A stretch of DNA of 64,000 nt from Azospirillum picis (GTDB taxonomy: Bacteria > Pseudomonadota > Alphaproteobacteria > Azospirillales > Azospirillaceae): NCBI RefSeq assembly GCF_017876115.1, contig NZ_JAGINO010000015.1, forward strand, positions 1 through 64,000, in the 5' to 3' direction. Below the pieces are notes generated by a model that saw nothing but the letters and a program-made list of their open reading frames with translations, was not told the origin of the DNA and ran no database searches. Positions 1-8,238 of the stretch are shown piece by piece. A program made the translations under genes and the position numbers. Every line of letters starts with the position of its first letter. Within the stretch, counting starts at the first letter, position 1.

Positions 1-17
1 CCTCAGCACAGGACATC

Positions 18-94
<77 letters not shown>

Positions 95-102
95 AGACAC
101 CG

Positions 103-136
103 AACGCCCCGTTCCGAAAGGAACGGGGCGTTCTTT
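103..136 (+). terminator. Rho-independent terminator of the tRNA
   Basis: A perfect 13-bp stem (103-115 with 120-132) closes a GAAA tetraloop and is followed by CTTTC. It lies 8 bases after the tRNA CCA, so it most likely ends the tRNA transcript. Confidence 0.85.
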
Positions 137-230
137 CATTCGGGCTTTGGTGCGCTTGCTACCGGGCTCGAACCGGCAGAATGCCTGGGACCAGTTCCAT
201 TGGCAGCCGGTTCTCCCCATTTGGCTCAGG

Positions 231-662
231 TCAAACCGGCTTGAGAACGACCAGCACGATGGCGGTGGCCATCCCTAGCATGATCCCCGCAGGTGCGTGG
301 CGCAACAAACCCACCGGTGTCTCCGACCCCCCGCCTGCCAGACGGCGCAGGCGTCCGGCCAATGCACCATGCAGCGCGGAGAGCAGCAAAATGATGGCGA
401 GTTTGGCGGCCAGCCAAGTCTGAGGGAACCATTGGCCCGTCATCGCCAGCATCAGCCCGACACCCCATACAAGGAGCATGGCCGGCGTCGTGACGCGCCG
501 GTCCCAGTGGCGCACGCCTCCGAGGAGCCTGGACCGGCGCGTGGACTCCTGGCCTCCATCCGTTTCGGCTACGGCGCCGATGGTCATGGAAACGGCCAGC
601 ATGCCGCCGATCCAGGTCACCACCGCGGCGATGTGCAGGGCCTTGAGCCAGAGATACTCCAT
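231..662 (-). CDS. CopD/HemJ-like small integral membrane protein
   Basis: This 143-residue protein has about four hydrophobic segments. It opens with a helix carrying L-K-A-L-H-I-A-A-V-V-T-W-I-G-G (residues 6-20), the His/Trp/Gly pattern of the CopD and HemJ/UPF0093 membrane families. A second conserved patch, H-W-D-R-R-V-T-T-P-A, lies near residue 52. HemJ is protoporphyrinogen oxidase and CopD is linked to copper import; the sequence does not decide between them, and no other heme gene is near. It is the last gene of a four-gene minus-strand operon led by an ArsR regulator, 9 bases after the DUF3817 gene. Confidence 0.7.
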   Translation of the reverse strand: MEYLWLKALHIAAVVTWIGGMLAVSMTIGAVAETDGGQESTRRSRLLGGVRHWDRRVTTPAMLLVWGVGLMLAMTGQWFPQTWLAAKLAIILLLSALHGALAGRLRRLAGGGSETPVGLLRHAPAGIMLGMATAIVLVVLKPV

Positions 663-671
663 GGTGTGTCC

Positions 672-1007
672 TCAGCCGGCTGCTGTCAGGGATGCCTGTC
701 GACGCGCCAGAGCGCGTTCATTCACAAAGGCGCCAAGGGGAATGAAGGCTGCGACAACCATCCGGATCGTTTCGGCGCGCGTCCAACGCCCCTCCGATAC
801 GGTCTGGACGAGCATCCAGACATACAGGACAAAGGCAAGGCCGTGGATCGGCCCCATGATGGAGGTTGCCATTGTCAGGCCGGCGAAATGCTTCAGCGGT
901 ACGGCAAGGCCAAGGAGCAGAAGAAGCGTTCCCCCCTCCAAGAGCGACACGGCGCGCATCCTGCGAAGCCGAGCCAATTCTTCGGCCCGCTCGGCGGGAT
1001 CGGTCAT
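672..1007 (-). CDS. DUF3817 family membrane protein
   Basis: This 111-residue protein matches the pattern of DUF3817: R-R-M-R-A-V-S-L-L-E-G near residues 15-25, then P-L-K-H-F-A, then a long hydrophobic stretch with G-P-I-H-G and a Tyr/Trp-rich end. Three membrane segments are likely, with a positive C-terminus. The function of the family is unknown. It starts inside the last codons of the upstream gene (4-base overlap), so translation is coupled, and it precedes the CopD/HemJ-like gene in the same operon. Confidence 0.75.
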   Translation of the reverse strand: MTDPAERAEELARLRRMRAVSLLEGGTLLLLLGLAVPLKHFAGLTMATSIMGPIHGLAFVLYVWMLVQTVSEGRWTRAETIRMVVAAFIPLGAFVNERALARRQASLTAAG

Positions 1008-1267
1008 TCGACCTCCTTGAGGACCTTCTCGACCCGCTCCAGGCGGCTTTCGATGGTTGAGATGTGCCGGGCCAAGTTGGAAAGCGACGCGGCGCTCTCT
1101 TCCTGGGCTTTGACGGCCCGCTCGGCAAGGTCGCGGTAGGCCTCATCATCCGCCAGCCCCAGGCGGGCCGTTCGCGCAGCGGAGAAGTACTTCATGCCGA
1201 AGATGAGCAAGACCACGACAAAAGCGACTATCGTGAGGAGGAGAAAACTGCCGGCATGGTCGGCCAT
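1004..1267 (-). CDS. Small membrane-anchored coiled-coil protein (PspB-like topology)
   Basis: The protein is 87 residues long. One N-terminal membrane helix (about 8-25) is followed by a charged alpha-helical tail whose last 40 residues form a heptad-like coiled coil ending R-V-E-K-V-L-K-E. This is the layout of PspB, the phage-shock membrane partner, but the sequence match is too weak to assign that role. It lies 12 bases downstream of the ArsR-type regulator. Confidence 0.55.
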   Translation of the reverse strand: MADHAGSFLLLTIVAFVVVLLIFGMKYFSAARTARLGLADDEAYRDLAERAVKAQEESAASLSNLARHISTIESRLERVEKVLKEVE

Positions 1268-1279
1268 GCTTTGGTCCTT

Positions 1280-1606
1280 TCAGGCTTCCGAGGTTTTCGA
1301 AGGCGGGCTTAACGACTGTGCTGCATCCGCGACGGACGTCGGAGTCAAAGCAATGTCGAAGGGTAGGACCTCGTAGAAGTTGAGCGCCTTTCCCTCATCG
1401 GAAAGCTCAAGACGGCTCGTCACCAGTCCGGCATCTTCAAGCTTGCGCAAATGCAGATGCAGAAGAGGCCGGCTGATTCCGATCTCGCGGGCGAGCTGGC
1501 TCACATAGGTGCGGCCATTGGTCTGGAGAGCTTCGATGATCCTCAGGCGATGAGGGTTGGCCAGCGCGGCCAGGCTCTCCAGCAGCCGGTCTCCTTCGCT
1601 TTTCAA
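1280..1606 (-). CDS. ArsR-family winged-helix transcriptional regulator
   Basis: At 108 residues this is a single HTH_5/ArsR domain. L-A-N-P-H-R-L-R-I-I-E-A-L (residues 15-27) is the classic entry helix, and S-Q-L-A-R-E-I-G-I-S-R-P-L-L-H-L-H-L-R-K-L forms the DNA-reading helices. No metal-binding Cys cluster is visible, so it probably does not sense arsenic or cadmium in the usual way. It is the first gene of the operon, so autoregulation through the repeated element upstream is plausible. Confidence 0.85.
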   Translation of the reverse strand: MKSEGDRLLESLAALANPHRLRIIEALQTNGRTYVSQLAREIGISRPLLHLHLRKLEDAGLVTSRLELSDEGKALNFYEVLPFDIALTPTSVADAAQSLSPPSKTSEA

Positions 1607-1631
1607 ATCACCCTCGCAAAGCCGTCTCCAC

Positions 1632-1712
1632 CACCTGTCAGAAAAATCTTACAAGGTTATGTCGGGTGCGGTCAATGATTCCCGTCACCTGAAAGAAAAA
1701 TATGTCGGGTGC
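1632..1712. repeat. Pair of imperfect direct repeats, candidate operator
   Basis: Two copies of an element containing CACCTG, a GAAAAAT run and TATGTCGGGTGC lie at 1632-1669 and 1686-1712. The 12-base core is identical at 1658-1669 and 1701-1712. The second copy is shorter by about ten bases between the A-run and the core. One copy overlaps the spacer of the predicted promoter of the ArsR operon, the other lies just upstream of its -35, which suits a repressor site. Confidence 0.5.
1646..1675 (-). promoter_or_regulatory. Sigma70-type promoter of the ArsR operon
   Basis: Read on the minus strand, TTGACC (1670-1675) and TAAGAT (1646-1651) are separated by 18 bases. Transcription would start near 1640, about 35 bases before the regulator start codon. 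The spacer contains one copy of the direct-repeat core. Confidence 0.55.
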
Positions 1713-1836
1713 CTTCGTTTGGCTGGCAGGCCGACGCCGAAGCGGGGGACGCCGTCCTGACCGCAGGCAGCGGTGGCGTGTACCGGATGGAGGGGCGACC
1801 GTGGCCCACCCCTGCAGCCGCCAAGTCCCGTGTGCG

Positions 1837-3693
1837 TCACTGCACCTCGAACAGTGTGTACACCCCAGGCACGGCAGGCTGTGCGGGACGTAACCAATCG
1901 GGTGGTGTTCCGCGCGTCATCAGGTTGCCGAACGAGATGCTTGCGCCGGTGCTTTCAGCGCCGGACACCTCGCCAATCGGCGCCTGCGGTAGGCAGAACA
2001 GGACCCAATGAATGTCCCGTTGCCGCATGACGGTCCTCGCTTGGTCGGCAGGCGCGTCCCAGGTCCGGTTGAAAAGGTTCAGCCCACGATGGCCGCGGTG
2101 ATACAGCGCGCCGACCACCCGGACGGAGCGGGCTCGGAACAGGAGTTCCGGCGCGTCGTTCGGAAAGACGAGCAGCATCTCCCCGGTCAGGCCGCGCAGG
2201 GTCGCTTCGACGTCTCGCATCGGGCAGGGCTTCAACGGCGTGTGGTCGGTATCGGGCGGGCGTGCGGCCGCAGCGCCCATGGAAATGGAGAGCGCCGCCA
2301 ACGCCAGCGTCATCATCGCGGCCGTCCGGAAACCGCCGGCAAGGGCTGTGTGGCAACGCAGCCATTCCAGACCCAGGACGATGCCGGCTATTCCCATCGC
2401 GGCGGCATAAATGGAGAATCGGATATGCACCGCACCCACGAGCAGGCCGCAGCCTCCGCAGGCCAGGCCGTAAACCATGGCCACGCCGCTCACGCGCCGC
2501 CGGAGCGCGCAGGCGCCGGCGAGCAGTCCCATCGTACCCAATCCACAGTGGATGACGAAGTCGTAGGCATCGCCGATCGGCTTCATCTCGCTGATCCGGT
2601 TCCAGTCAAATCCGGCTTCTTCCCCGGCGGCACCGCTGGTGAGCATGACCTCGGCGGGGACGCGCAGGGCGTCCACGAAGCCGAGGATCCAGGTCACGCC
2701 CGTGAATCCCAGGACAAGCATCGTGGCGGTCAGGCGCAGAGGCAGGCGCCATTCGGCCGTGATCAGCATGCTTGCCGCCGCAGTGGTGATGACGAGAGCC
2801 GCCATGACGAACGGGACGGACAAGCGGTCCATCTCGACCCCCAGGATTCCGTCCGTCGGCGGGTCGACCAGGATCGCACCCATCATCGTGATGGTCAGTG
2901 TTCCGCCAGCCACCAACAGAAGGCGGGCGATCCGCCGCCGTTCCGCCGGTGTCCCGGCCGTCAGCCAGCCGATCCCCAGGCCGCCATAGGCCATTGCGCT
3001 GTAGGTCAGGCTTTCAACACTCAGCCAGGCCCCGACCGCCGCCCAGAAGCCCAGCGCCGCTGCGGGCAGCAGCGCCGGGCGCAAGGCAGCACGCCAGGCA
3101 CAACCACACGCGAGCGCCACCAATGCCACGAGAAGGACATGGTGGTCCGCCACGCCGAACAGCCCGTAGCTGAGCAGCATCGGTGTTACGGCCACCAGTC
3201 CGCCGACCGGCGTTCGGGAATGGCGCGTCGGCACCAGTGGGGCGACCGCCCAGCACAAGGCCATGGCGAGCACCATCTCGCTCAACGGTCCGACCATCAC
3301 GCCCACGGCCGTCAAGGCGCCATCAAGCCCGAGCATGGGACTGAGGAGACGGACGAAGGGAAGCATCACGCCTTCAAGCAGATGCGTCCAATGAAGCGAC
3401 AGCGGCTGCCCGGCGTCCGCCCCGGCAACCGTATGGACAAGTTGCCCGGTTTCAATGACGGCGCGCAGGCGGTTCAACCGCATCCAACTGTCCGGGTCTA
3501 TCATCGCCGAGCCGTCGAAGGCGATCAGATTGGCCCTCGCGGAAAGCGCGATCACCATGACGAAGGCCAGGGTTCCGGCGAACAGTACGTCTTTGACGCG
3601 CGTTTCACCGAAGTGGTCGCATGGTGCGGCATCGGCCGGCATCGGCCGGCAGACGACGGATCGCGCGGCGGAGGGAGCGTGGCTGGCCATCAC
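1837..3693 (-). CDS. Polytopic membrane protein, GT-C glycosyltransferase-like
   Basis: The protein has 618 residues with roughly a dozen hydrophobic segments and a soluble C-terminal part of about 130 residues. After the first helix comes D-P-D-S-W-M-R-L-N-R-L, which resembles the D-x-D-x-x-M-R-L loop of GT-C enzymes such as STT3-type oligosaccharyltransferases. A role in glycosylating the pilin or a surface polymer is inference. The start is GTG at 3693, overlapping the stop of the TadG-like gene; ATG at 3690 is equally possible. It is the last gene of the tad operon. Confidence 0.6.
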   Translation of the reverse strand: MMASHAPSAARSVVCRPMPADAAPCDHFGETRVKDVLFAGTLAFVMVIALSARANLIAFDGSAMIDPDSWMRLNRLRAVIETGQLVHTVAGADAGQPLSLHWTHLLEGVMLPFVRLLSPMLGLDGALTAVGVMVGPLSEMVLAMALCWAVAPLVPTRHSRTPVGGLVAVTPMLLSYGLFGVADHHVLLVALVALACGCAWRAALRPALLPAAALGFWAAVGAWLSVESLTYSAMAYGGLGIGWLTAGTPAERRRIARLLLVAGGTLTITMMGAILVDPPTDGILGVEMDRLSVPFVMAALVITTAAASMLITAEWRLPLRLTATMLVLGFTGVTWILGFVDALRVPAEVMLTSGAAGEEAGFDWNRISEMKPIGDAYDFVIHCGLGTMGLLAGACALRRRVSGVAMVYGLACGGCGLLVGAVHIRFSIYAAAMGIAGIVLGLEWLRCHTALAGGFRTAAMMTLALAALSISMGAAAARPPDTDHTPLKPCPMRDVEATLRGLTGEMLLVFPNDAPELLFRARSVRVVGALYHRGHRGLNLFNRTWDAPADQARTVMRQRDIHWVLFCLPQAPIGEVSGAESTGASISFGNLMTRGTPPDWLRPAQPAVPGVYTLFEVQ

Positions 3694-5060
3694 TGCACGA
3701 GCACCATGGTGGTGAGGTCGGTTCCGACCTGGGTAAAGACGACCTTGAGGTCCTGCGGCAGCGCTGCATGATAGTATTTCGACGGGTCGCTGGCACAGTT
3801 CCGCATGAGGGTCTTGTTGACGGAAGAGCCGTAGGTGATGGTGTAGATCACCACATTGTGGTCGGCCTTCGCCGCGTTGCAGATCTTGAGCAGGTCTGTG
3901 TCGAGACTGGATGTGGACCTGTCGGTGTTATAGGAAAAATATTCAGGTTCATTGACATCGTTGATGCCGTCAGTCATCAGAACAATAACCTTCTTCATAT
4001 ATGGCACGTCGTAGTCAAGCGGCAGAGCAACCTCGGCGTGCGTGTTCCAAAGACCGCGCCATCCCGGCGACAGCATGCGCCATCCCCAGACCAAACCTTC
4101 GCCGATCCAGGTGGACCCTTTGGCCGTGTAGGAGGCCAGCGATGTGTCCAGGTCGGAACGAAAGGCGCTTAGTGCCTGGCTGACGCCCGGCGTTCCCACC
4201 GTCTTGCCAACCGTTCGGCGGCAATAGTCTTCCACCCCCCAGGCATCAGGCACCTTCCGAGAATCGAACTTGAAGGCGAGCGGCGGGGCGTTTCCCAGGT
4301 GCCGGTTGCCGGTCAGCGAACCCTTGACAGTCGCCAACGGGCAATCGCTGGCGCTGGTGGTGCCGTACTTGACCGGGGTGACGATGTCGCTCTTCGCGTT
4401 GACGGCCTGCTGGAGGACGTTCACGAAGCCGTTGTAATGCACCATTCCGACATACAGGTTCTTCCTGGTCTGGTCGCTCTCGAACAGCATGTCGAGCAGG
4501 GCCTTGACGCCGGCCTTCAGGTCCTTCTGCGAAGACGACATCGAACCCGAATTGTCGAGGACGATGACCATTTCCATGCCGCCCTTGTTCGACGTCTGGC
4601 TGGTGAACATGGCGCCGCTGGTCTTGGTGATGCCGACGCTGCCGACGGGGGAGCCGCCCAGCGTCTCGATCAGCGAAGCGAAGACCAGGGGCAGCGAGGC
4701 GGTCACGGTGACGGTGAATCCCTGCACCGTCGGCGGCGTCCCGCTGGTCGCCACAGCCAGGCTGGTGGTGGCACCCATGGTGCCGGGAGGGAAATTGGCG
4801 TCGAAATACTGCTGGGCGAGCGCCTTCAGTTCCGCGTTGGTGCGCACCTGGAAGTTCTCGCGGGCAACCGCCAGCGTCGCTGCGTCGGCGGCATAATAGA
4901 TGCGGGAGGTGGCGAGCTGCGCGCGCGCGAAGTCGATCGCGACCCCGAGGATGCCCAGCAGCACCAGGAAGCTGACGGCAACCATGATGGCGATGGAGCC
5001 GCGGGTATCGGCAATGAAGCCGGCTGGACGCGATGGTTCGGCGGTCCGGATGCTGTTCAT
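3690..5060 (-). CDS. TadG-like pilus protein with von Willebrand factor A domain
   Basis: In this 456-residue protein a TadE/TadG N-terminal segment (residues 15-50, R-G-S-I-A-I-M then a hydrophobic helix) anchors it. A VWA domain fills residues 163-456, with the metal-ion-dependent adhesion motif D169-N-S171-G-S173. Proteins of this layout are thought to be tip or minor components of Flp pili that mediate surface contact. It follows two TadE-like genes by 22 bases and overlaps the GT-C-like gene downstream. Confidence 0.85.
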   Translation of the reverse strand: MNSIRTAEPSRPAGFIADTRGSIAIMVAVSFLVLLGILGVAIDFARAQLATSRIYYAADAATLAVARENFQVRTNAELKALAQQYFDANFPPGTMGATTSLAVATSGTPPTVQGFTVTVTASLPLVFASLIETLGGSPVGSVGITKTSGAMFTSQTSNKGGMEMVIVLDNSGSMSSSQKDLKAGVKALLDMLFESDQTRKNLYVGMVHYNGFVNVLQQAVNAKSDIVTPVKYGTTSASDCPLATVKGSLTGNRHLGNAPPLAFKFDSRKVPDAWGVEDYCRRTVGKTVGTPGVSQALSAFRSDLDTSLASYTAKGSTWIGEGLVWGWRMLSPGWRGLWNTHAEVALPLDYDVPYMKKVIVLMTDGINDVNEPEYFSYNTDRSTSSLDTDLLKICNAAKADHNVVIYTITYGSSVNKTLMRNCASDPSKYYHAALPQDLKVVFTQVGTDLTTMVLVQ

Positions 5061-5082
5061 GCCATGCCTCCCGAACGATGGG

Positions 5083-5718
5083 TCAATTGGTGGCGAGGGT
5101 CCGCAGGTCGGTTGTGGCGCGCGGGCGGAAGACCGCCGATCGCCTGATGACCGGGGTGAAGATGTTCAGGGTGGTCCAGGGTCGGTAGGTGAAGAAGACT
5201 TCCGCGACCAGGACATTGTGGCTGGTCGGCAGCACCTGTGCCGCCGGCAGTTTGCCAACCATGCCGGGGCTGCCGACGCTGCTGCCGGCACCGGGCGTGG
5301 TGAAGCTGCTGGCCTGCTGCCAAAGGACGGTCTGCGCGCCGTAGGGCGCGGTGGGATTGGTGGTGTACCAGCCGACGCTGGACAGGATGATTTCGCCGTT
5401 CCGGGTGACGGCCAGGTCGCCGCCTGCCGTTGCCCCTGCATTGAAGATCGTCTGGACGTTGCATGGCGACGCCGTCTGGACGCTTGGTGCGTAGATCGTC
5501 TGGCATTTGGTCGCCAGGTCGGCGACCGTCACGGCCACGCGGTCGAGCGTGGCCGTGGTGCGGGCGTATCGCGCGACGTCGAGTGCGGTCATCACCATCA
5601 GGAACAGCGTCGGCATCAGGATCGCGGTTTCGATGGAAACGGCGCCGCGGCGATCCCGCAGGATGGAGAATGCCGACGGCCGCAGGAGCGGGCGCCATGC
5701 CGGTGGGAGCGGGTTCAT
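5083..5718 (-). CDS. TadE/TadF-like minor pilin
   Basis: The protein has 211 residues. A short basic lead is followed by R-R-G-A-V-S-I-E-T-A-I-L-M-P-T-L-F-L (residues about 24-41), the pseudopilin-type hydrophobic helix of TadE-family proteins with the conserved Glu. The rest is extracytoplasmic and rich in Thr, Ala and Gly, with two Cys. ATG 5718 was chosen because it overlaps the upstream stop by four bases; the reading frame stays open further upstream but there lies within the preceding gene. Confidence 0.8.
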   Translation of the reverse strand: MNPLPPAWRPLLRPSAFSILRDRRGAVSIETAILMPTLFLMVMTALDVARYARTTATLDRVAVTVADLATKCQTIYAPSVQTASPCNVQTIFNAGATAGGDLAVTRNGEIILSSVGWYTTNPTAPYGAQTVLWQQASSFTTPGAGSSVGSPGMVGKLPAAQVLPTSHNVLVAEVFFTYRPWTTLNIFTPVIRRSAVFRPRATTDLRTLATN

Positions 5719-6263
5719 TCGTTCTTGACCACGGCTTCGACCATGAAATGCGCATCGCCGTCGCCCATCAGGGTCTTCCAGATCGGGGTCAGGTAGGGGC
5801 GGCTGGCCGTGATGCGGTAACGCACCACATCGCCCGGCCCGCCGGCACCGCTTGCCGCCATGTTGCCGTCCCAATGCCCGTTCTTGTTGACGTCGGTGTA
5901 GGGTTCGTCGGCGTCCCAGGTGCCGTTGTGGTTCGTGTCGGTCCAGGGTTCCGGATCGGTGAGGTTGAAGCTTGAATAGACCCACAAGGTGACGAAGACG
6001 CGGCTCGGCTGGAAGTAGCCGGCGGTGATCGTCTGCACGGTGTCCTTGATGTACTGCTCGCGGCTGGTGTTGGCGGGCGTCCTGCCGGTGATGCCGATGC
6101 GCGACGCCTCGCGGGCGGCAAGTTCAAGGCAATTGCGGCTCAGCTCCAGCATGCCCAGCTCGAAGATGCCGACGAAGATCAGGATGATCACGGGTGCCAC
6201 GATGGCGAACTCGACCGCCACCGATCCCTTGTTGTCCATCCGCCGGATCGAACGCTTCGGCAT
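5715..6263 (-). CDS. TadE-like minor pilin with EF-hand-type calcium loops
   Basis: In this 182-residue protein residues 12-40 (G-S-V-A-V-E-F-A-I-V-A-P) are the TadE pseudopilin helix with the conserved Glu. In the periplasmic part residues 109-120 read D-T-N-H-N-G-T-W-D-A-D-E, a full match to the 12-residue EF-hand/dockerin calcium loop. A second loop, D124-V-N-K-N-G-H-W-D132, follows four residues later but lacks the final Glu. Calcium binding is inferred from the motif. It lies between tadC and the second TadE-like gene. Confidence 0.85.
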   Translation of the reverse strand: MPKRSIRRMDNKGSVAVEFAIVAPVIILIFVGIFELGMLELSRNCLELAAREASRIGITGRTPANTSREQYIKDTVQTITAGYFQPSRVFVTLWVYSSFNLTDPEPWTDTNHNGTWDADEPYTDVNKNGHWDGNMAASGAGGPGDVVRYRITASRPYLTPIWKTLMGDGDAHFMVEAVVKNE

Positions 6264-6275
6264 GGGCGGGCTCCC

Positions 6276-7277
6276 TCACTGGCTCCAGGTCCTGGCGACC
6301 TGGATGAAGGCGGGGCCGGCGACGATGATGAAGACGGCCGGCAGGATCAGCACCATCAGGGGAATGCTGATGAGGGCCGGCAGGCGGGCGGCACGCTCCT
6401 CCACCGCCATCATGCGCGCGTGGCGCATTTCCGCCGCCAGGGTGCGCAGGGCCTGGGTGAGCGGGGTGCCGTATTTCTGGGCCTGGAGCAGCGTCGAGAC
6501 CAGCGAGCGCAGGGACTCCAGATCGTTGCGGGATGCCAGGTTGCGCAGAGCTTCCCGCCGGTCGGTGAGCACCCGCAACTCGTCGGCGGTGGTCATCAGC
6601 TCCTCGCTCATCGCACGCGCGGCGATCCGCATCTCCCGCCCGACGCGGGCAAGCGACAGGTCGAGGCTGTAGCCGGCGTTGGCGCAGATGATCAGCAGGT
6701 CGAGGGCGTCGGGAAGGCTGCGGCCGATCGCCGCCTGGCGCCGTTTGGCCAGGGACGCCAGGATTCGCTCCGGCAGGACGATGCCCGCATAGGCGCAGGC
6801 GAGGACGGCTCCGAGCTGCAGGGCGAAGACCGGCGGAAGCGGGTTGAAGCCGAACACGGCGACCGCGCCGGCGGCGACGCCCGCCAGTGCGCTTACATTC
6901 TTTGCCGTCAGGAAGAGCGGCACGTAATCGGGATCGCGGAAACCGGCGTTGAGAAGGCGCTGACGGATGCGGGCGCGTTCCGCGGCATTGGCCAACGCGA
7001 CGGTGCCCAGCGCACCATGCAGGGCGCGGAGCATCCGCGCGAGTGCCTCACCGGGCGAACTGGCCCGCAGACCGCCCGCGTCGCTCTCATCGCCGGACGG
7101 CCCGCCGGTCTGCCAGCGCACCACCCGGTCCAAATGGTCGCGGATGCGGTCCCGCCCGCGCGAGGCCCCCGCCGCAACCAGCGCGAGAACGCCGAGGGCC
7201 AAGAGCAGAAGGACCAGTCCTTCCGCCCCGGTGTTGGCGATGGCTGCATACCAGGATCCGGTCCAACCGCCCATCAT
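6276..7277 (-). CDS. tadC: TadC, Flp pilus inner-membrane platform protein
   Basis: This 333-residue protein has the type II secretion F (GspF) domain in its C-terminal half, with P-D-A-L-D-L-L-I-I-C-A-N-A-G near residue 188 and two C-terminal membrane helices. An N-terminal helix (about 20-38) is present. With TadB it forms the membrane platform that couples the TadA ATPase to pilin assembly. It starts one base after the tadB stop, so the pair is co-translated. Confidence 0.92.
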   Translation of the reverse strand: MMGGWTGSWYAAIANTGAEGLVLLLLALGVLALVAAGASRGRDRIRDHLDRVVRWQTGGPSGDESDAGGLRASSPGEALARMLRALHGALGTVALANAAERARIRQRLLNAGFRDPDYVPLFLTAKNVSALAGVAAGAVAVFGFNPLPPVFALQLGAVLACAYAGIVLPERILASLAKRRQAAIGRSLPDALDLLIICANAGYSLDLSLARVGREMRIAARAMSEELMTTADELRVLTDRREALRNLASRNDLESLRSLVSTLLQAQKYGTPLTQALRTLAAEMRHARMMAVEERAARLPALISIPLMVLILPAVFIIVAGPAFIQVARTWSQ

Positions 7278-7278
7278 C

Positions 7279-8238
7279 TCAGGCCTCCGCCCGGGTCATG
7301 CGGCCGATCGCGAAGGTGCCCGCCCCCAGGCAGCCCGCCGCACCCAGCAGCAGCATATGTCCCACCGGATCCCGGAACAGGATCAGCATATAGGACGGGT
7401 CGATGGCGAAGATCATGCCCCCCGTCACGAAGGGAAGGGAGGTGACGATGTACGCCGACATTCGTCCCTCGGCGGTGAGTGCCTTGACCTTCAGGCGCAT
7501 GTCCTTGCGCTTGCGCAGGATGTCGCTGAGGTTGCCCAGCGTTTCGGCGAGCTGTCCGCCGGTTTCGCGCTGCACGATCAGTGCGACCACGAAGAAATCG
7601 AAGTCGGGCAACCGGATGCGGAGGGCGGCCTCGCGCAGCGCGTCCTTCAGGTCGACGCCGATCGACACCGCATCGGCGACGCGGCGGAATTCGGAGCGCA
7701 CCGGCTCCTCGGTTTCCTGCCCGGCGGCCACGATCGCCTCGCTCACCGGGACGCCGGCCCGGGTGGCGCGCACCACCAGATCGATGGCATCCGGAAGATG
7801 GTCGAGAAAGCGGATGGTGCGGCGATGGGTGAGGAAGGCCAGGATCTGGCGTCCGGCGAACAGGCCGACAGCCAGGGCAACGGCGGCCGCTGGCAGCATC
7901 GGCAGCGCCCGGCCGGCCAGGAGCAGACCGGTGCCGAAGGCCAGGAGCGCGCCGGCCGCCGTGGGGCGCAGGGCACGCCAGCCGCCGGCCGGCTCGATCA
8001 GCCGTTCCAGATGGCGCAGGACCCCGTGGCGCTCGTCGTCGCCGCCATCCACCGACGGGCCGGCATCCCCGCCGATCACGCTGGCCGCCGGTGCGCCGAG
8101 GGTCGCGAGGCGCTCGGCGACCGCGCGGCGGCGCCCGGTCAGGGCCTCCCGCAGCACGACGAAGAGCAGGATCACGCCGAGGATCAGGAGGAAGGCGCCG
8201 ATGCCGGGCGCCAGCATCTGCAATGCCGCCGGCGTCAT
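7279..8238 (-). CDS. tadB: TadB, Flp pilus inner-membrane platform protein
   Basis: The protein is 319 residues long. It has an N-terminal membrane helix and a pair of helices near 115-135, then the GspF domain with L-P-D-A-I-D-L-V-V-R-A-T-R-A-G (about residue 148) and R-E-T-G-G-Q-L-A-E-T-L (about 226), and two C-terminal helices. It is the paralogue and partner of TadC. It overlaps the tadA stop by four bases. Confidence 0.93.
   Translation of the reverse strand: MTPAALQMLAPGIGAFLLILGVILLFVVLREALTGRRRAVAERLATLGAPAASVIGGDAGPSVDGGDDERHGVLRHLERLIEPAGGWRALRPTAAGALLAFGTGLLLAGRALPMLPAAAVALAVGLFAGRQILAFLTHRRTIRFLDHLPDAIDLVVRATRAGVPVSEAIVAAGQETEEPVRSEFRRVADAVSIGVDLKDALREAALRIRLPDFDFFVVALIVQRETGGQLAETLGNLSDILRKRKDMRLKVKALTAEGRMSAYIVTSLPFVTGGMIFAIDPSYMLILFRDPVGHMLLLGAAGCLGAGTFAIGRMTRAEA

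Noticed and set aside
2008-3771. A 587-codon plus-strand frame opposite the GT-C-like gene
   Set aside because: No domain or hydrophobic pattern; the minus-strand protein has clear membrane helices and fits the operon.
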